In this document: positions 61,436-64,000 of the stretch, piece by piece
Position numbering within the stretch: position 1 is the stretch's first letter
How the letters are laid out: each line of letters begins with the position of its first letter
NCBI GenBank assembly: GCA_022482785.1
Contig: JAKVON010000001.1
Coordinates: forward strand, 62,001 to 126,000
Length of the DNA stretch: 64,000 bases
Direction: 5' to 3'
DNA from: Atopobiaceae bacterium
GTDB lineage: Bacteria; Actinomycetota; Coriobacteriia; Coriobacteriales; Atopobiaceae
The notes under the pieces: generated by a model
Databases searched by the model: none
The model's input: only the letters and a program-made list of their open reading frames with translations
Told to the model about the DNA's origin: nothing
Translations under genes and position numbers: made by a program

Positions 61436-62584
61436 ATGAGGATGGACTTCATTTTGATAAGCTATGCGATAGTCGATGGATTCTGCATTGTCTATACGCT
61501 CGCGATTCTCTTCAACCTGAGCGACAGCGTCGCTTCGGAGCACGAGGTCAAAGAGCTGAGGGGCCTTCTCTTCGTCTACCTCGCCTTCCTTTCCTCGGAC
61601 ATGGTCGGAGGCCTCGTCAACGGAGGCATCTCCGCAACGTATCCGCTGCTGGGCGCAATCGCCAGCGGAATCGCCGTCATCACCGCATCGCTCGGATGCT
61701 TCCTCTGGTATCGGTTCGTCGAGGACCGCCTTCGCCCGTTCCATGTCGTGAGCAAGGCCTACCGCATCGCCACCTGTGTCCCCATCGCATTCGTCTGTAC
61801 GTTCGAGGCGGCATCGATATTCACCGGATGGCTGTTCTACATCGATGCGGGAGGATACTACCGAACCACCGACCTCTTCAACTACCTGCCCGGTGTCATC
61901 AACTACCTCTACCTCTCGGTTCCGACCGTCATCGCCTTGGCCTTCGCGCGCAGGGAGGCCTCGGCCCCGAAGCGCACCGAGTACCTCAGCTATGCCTCGT
62001 CGATGCTCGTGGCGCTCGCGGTGGGCCTCACCGAGGACACCTTCCCCGACATCCCCATCCTCTCGCTCTGCGTCTTCATGGTCTATAACGTCCTGTTCTT
62101 GAGGCTCTTCGTCAGGAGGATCGACGTCGACGCCCTCACCGGCCTTCACAGCCGGGAGAGCCTCGGCCGATACCTCGCCAAGGCGATGACCGAGACGTCG
62201 GGCAAGCGCAGCCTCGGGCTCTGCGTCGTCTCGGTCAAGGGGATGGGGGCCTATAACGACAGGTACGGCCACCTCGCGGGCGACGAGGCCCTCGTTGCGC
62301 TGGCGCATGCCGTCGACGCCGCGTCGGTCGACCTCGACGCGTTCGCGGCGCGCGACGGGGGCGACGAGTTCTGCCTCGTCGTGAACGTCGCGAGGCATAC
62401 GCGGAACGAGGTCGAGGCCGAAGTGCGCACCAGGCTCGAGGGGGCGCGGGGCGACGCCCGGGGCGGACGCGAACTTCCCTCATGCGACATAGCCTGCTCC
62501 GGGTACCCCGCTTCCGCTCCCGACGCCGAGGACCTCGCCCACCCATCGGGGAGCAAGGTCCTGCGCAGCCAGCCCATCCTCTAG
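61436..62584 (+). CDS. Membrane GGDEF-domain protein (probable diguanylate cyclase)
   Basis: A 382-residue protein with about seven membrane segments (residues 1-230) and a C-terminal GGDEF domain. The domain has DALTGLHSRESLGRYL at its start, VVSVKGMGAYNDRYGHLAGD for the substrate region and RDGGDEFCLV at the active site, so all five signature residues are present and cyclic-di-GMP synthesis is plausible. The expected inhibitory RxxD site before the motif is not evident. The start is uncertain: ATG codons at 61391, 61436 and 61442 all lack a strong ribosome site. A TATACT box at 61412 favours the later two. Confidence 0.82.
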   Translation: MRMDFILISYAIVDGFCIVYTLAILFNLSDSVASEHEVKELRGLLFVYLAFLSSDMVGGLVNGGISATYPLLGAIASGIAVITASLGCFLWYRFVEDRLRPFHVVSKAYRIATCVPIAFVCTFEAASIFTGWLFYIDAGGYYRTTDLFNYLPGVINYLYLSVPTVIALAFARREASAPKRTEYLSYASSMLVALAVGLTEDTFPDIPILSLCVFMVYNVLFLRLFVRRIDVDALTGLHSRESLGRYLAKAMTETSGKRSLGLCVVSVKGMGAYNDRYGHLAGDEALVALAHAVDAASVDLDAFAARDGGDEFCLVVNVARHTRNEVEAEVRTRLEGARGDARGGRELPSCDIACSGYPASAPDAEDLAHPSGSKVLRSQPIL

Positions 62585-62603
62585 GACGCGATCGCTCCGG
62601 CGA

Positions 62604-63539
62604 TCAGTCCCCGGCGGCTAGGGCCGACTCGCTCCTCTCGGGAAAGAGGTCGAGGGCGATGCGGAACACCCCGTCTCGCACCTCTGCCCTGACGTCCATC
62701 CCCATGCCGTGCGCGAGCTGCGAGACGGTGGCGAGCCCAAGGCCGGAGCCATCCGCCGACCTCGAGGCATCGGCCTGGTAGAAGCGGTCGAAGAGGCGAG
62801 AGACGTCGATCGCGTCGGGATTCGCGACGTCGTTCTCCATCGTCACGACGTAGCCGTGCTGGATGACGAGGGGGGCAGACGAGCCGTACTTCAGGGCGTT
62901 CGAGACGAGGTTCTCGAAGATCCTGCCGAGGGCGACCTCGTCGCAGCTGACCGCGAGACCCTCGTCGTCGAACCGTATGGCGGGCTCCCACCCGCGGCTC
63001 TCGAACAGGGGATACTCGCCGAAGAGCGCGTTCATGAGAATGGGCAGGACCTTGTTCCTCTGCATGTAGTACTTGGACTCGGGGTCCGATGCCTTCATAT
63101 AGAGGTAGAGCTGGTCGAGGAGCTCGCGCACGTTGTCGATCCTCGACTCGGCATTCGACAGCAGCCTCACCTCAGCATCCGGGTCCGTGGACTTCCGGGC
63201 AAGCTGCAGGTATCCCTTCGCGCCCATGAGCGGGGTGCGGACGTCGTGCGAGAAGCTCGAGAGCTCCTGGTTGAACTCGCTCAGGTCCTTCTCGCGCGCA
63301 AGGCGCTCGGCCTGCCTCTCGTCGAGCTGGGTCTCGATGGCCTTGCCGAGGCCCTCGAGGGCGGAGTCCGAGAAGTTGCAGGTTATCCGCGTGCCGCTCC
63401 GAGGGCTTCGCTCGTTCAGGGTGCGGGCCATGCCGCGCAGCTCCTGGCGGTACACCAGGGCCACGAGCCCGCCGCCGACGAGGAACGCGAGGACGGGCAC
63501 CAGGAGCATCGCCGTATCGCCTATCGACTCGCCCGTCAT
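62604..63539 (-). CDS. Sensor histidine kinase with one membrane segment
   Basis: A 311-residue kinase. One membrane segment (residues 10-30) is followed by a HAMP-like stretch and the kinase core with His98 in SFSHDVRTPLMGAKGYL, Asn in FENLVSNALKYG and the GSGLGLATV loop. The phosphoacceptor sequence resembles kinases that sit beside lantibiotic or cell-envelope stress transporters. The D-x-G G1 motif is short (ENDVANPD). GAGGTGATGGC precedes the ATG. A matching response regulator is not in the window and may lie past the right edge. Confidence 0.88.
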   Translation of the reverse strand: MTGESIGDTAMLLVPVLAFLVGGGLVALVYRQELRGMARTLNERSPRSGTRITCNFSDSALEGLGKAIETQLDERQAERLAREKDLSEFNQELSSFSHDVRTPLMGAKGYLQLARKSTDPDAEVRLLSNAESRIDNVRELLDQLYLYMKASDPESKYYMQRNKVLPILMNALFGEYPLFESRGWEPAIRFDDEGLAVSCDEVALGRIFENLVSNALKYGSSAPLVIQHGYVVTMENDVANPDAIDVSRLFDRFYQADASRSADGSGLGLATVSQLAHGMGMDVRAEVRDGVFRIALDLFPERSESALAAGD

Positions 63540-63557
63540 GCCATCACCTCATCCGAG

Positions 63558-64000
63558 TTAGCATTCCACATGATCGATCGCAGCCACCGAGAGTGCCAGG
63601 CACACGGCGACGGCAAGAAGGGACGGCACGACCATCGCAGGCGACACCCCGGACGTCCCCGCGCCCCCGCCGAGCAGGCCGACGCTAGCAGCGAGCAGCC
63701 AGTTGGGGATGCGGACGAGCGAAGGGGGCTCGACGGAGATCGTCCTCAGGGCCTTGGAGACGAGATCGCCCACCGCAGAGGAAGCCAGCAGCAAGGAGAT
63801 GCCGATGCCGACCGCATCGCTGCGGAACGCGAGGACGGCGGTCACGACGGCCGACGAGCAGGCGAGGATCGCCAACCAGAACACGAGCAGGCCAGGCAGG
63901 ACGACGGAGGCGGCGTCGGCCATCGGGACGCCCGCGCCCGGGAGGAGCGAGGAGAGGAGCCGCACGGCCAAGGCGACGAGGAGGAGGACGACGTCGACGA
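63558..64000 (-). CDS. Polytopic membrane protein, possible ABC-2-type permease (partial, N-terminus off the right edge)
   Basis: The last 147 residues of a longer membrane protein, with at least five hydrophobic segments and no charged domain. The frame is open to the window edge, so an apparent TTG start at 63971 is not meaningful. The adjacent kinase is of a type often paired with an ABC-2 immunity transporter, and the size and segment pattern would fit such a permease. This is inference from context only. The stop is 18 bases before the kinase start. Confidence 0.55.
   Translation of the reverse strand, partial: VDVVLLLVALAVRLLSSLLPGAGVPMADAASVVLPGLLVFWLAILACSSAVVTAVLAFRSDAVGIGISLLLASSAVGDLVSKALRTISVEPPSLVRIPNWLLAASVGLLGGGAGTSGVSPAMVVPSLLAVAVCLALSVAAIDHVEC

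Noticed and set aside
1..64000. Prophage, insertion sequence or integrative element
   Set aside because: No integrase, transposase, terminase, capsid or relaxase sequence was seen, and no direct repeats flank a gene block.

Overview
The window is high-GC, densely coded bacterial DNA with no rRNA, tRNA, transposase or CRISPR array. The gene content points to an anaerobic actinobacterium of class Coriobacteriia, most likely an Olsenella/Atopobium-type genus. The supporting signs are PF06541-type membrane proteins, an NlpC/P60-like protein of a coriobacterial type, ricin-repeat surface proteins, a two-gene transketolase, glycyl-radical chemistry and a tannase-like lipoprotein. This placement is inference from protein character, not a database match.

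Layout. 1-5.5 kb: two ricin-lectin surface proteins (the second ends in an L,D-transpeptidase) around a polytopic DUF6020-type membrane protein. 5.6-10 kb: phosphofructokinase, dCMP-deaminase-type enzyme, glutathione peroxidase, RpiB-type isomerase and a PF06541 membrane protein. 10-18.3 kb: two giant hybrid kinases. One is a CheB-CheR-kinase-receiver; the other is a TetR-type domain fused to PAS-kinase-receiver. 18.3-23.6 kb: glycogen branching enzyme, polysaccharide deacetylase, a second PF06541 protein and a LysE-type exporter. 23.7-29 kb: an amino-acid ABC transporter, divergent from a hybrid kinase whose sensor is two solute-binding domains. 29.2-37.1 kb: a probable 2-O-alpha-mannosyl-glycerate operon (PTS EIIBC, GH38 mannosidase, glycerate kinase, EIIA, FMN-dependent hydroxyacid enzyme) facing a divergent RpiR regulator. 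37.1-42.4 kb: tannase-like lipoprotein with divergent TetR regulator and two operator-like palindromes, a HAD phosphatase and isocitrate dehydrogenase. 42.9-49.9 kb: an operon of Gfo/Idh oxidoreductase, glycyl radical enzyme, activase, fructose-6-phosphate-aldolase-type enzyme and a second Gfo/Idh, with a divergent DeoR regulator. 50-52.6 kb: split transketolase and transaldolase. 52.9-64 kb: flavin/Fe-S enoate reductase, radical SAM, aldo/keto reductase, TMEM175-type channel, phosphatase, HxlR, thioredoxin, Crp/Fnr, nitroreductase, NlpC/P60-like protein, GGDEF protein, and a sensor kinase beside a membrane protein cut by the window edge.

How the genes work together. Two sugar-acid/sugar-phosphate modules feed lower glycolysis and the non-oxidative pentose phosphate pathway, whose enzymes (PFK, RpiB-type isomerase, Tkt, Tal) are also here. 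Several large sensor kinases sit without a stand-alone response regulator in view.

Caution. At least nine otherwise well-conserved genes carry single-base frame breaks, mostly one extra G or C in a short homopolymer. This pattern is more like sequencing or assembly indels than gene decay, so those genes are annotated as CDS with the break located. Intergenic stretches longer than 300 bases are 42369-42901 (holds a four-copy repeat) and 52562-52879 (no gene seen).
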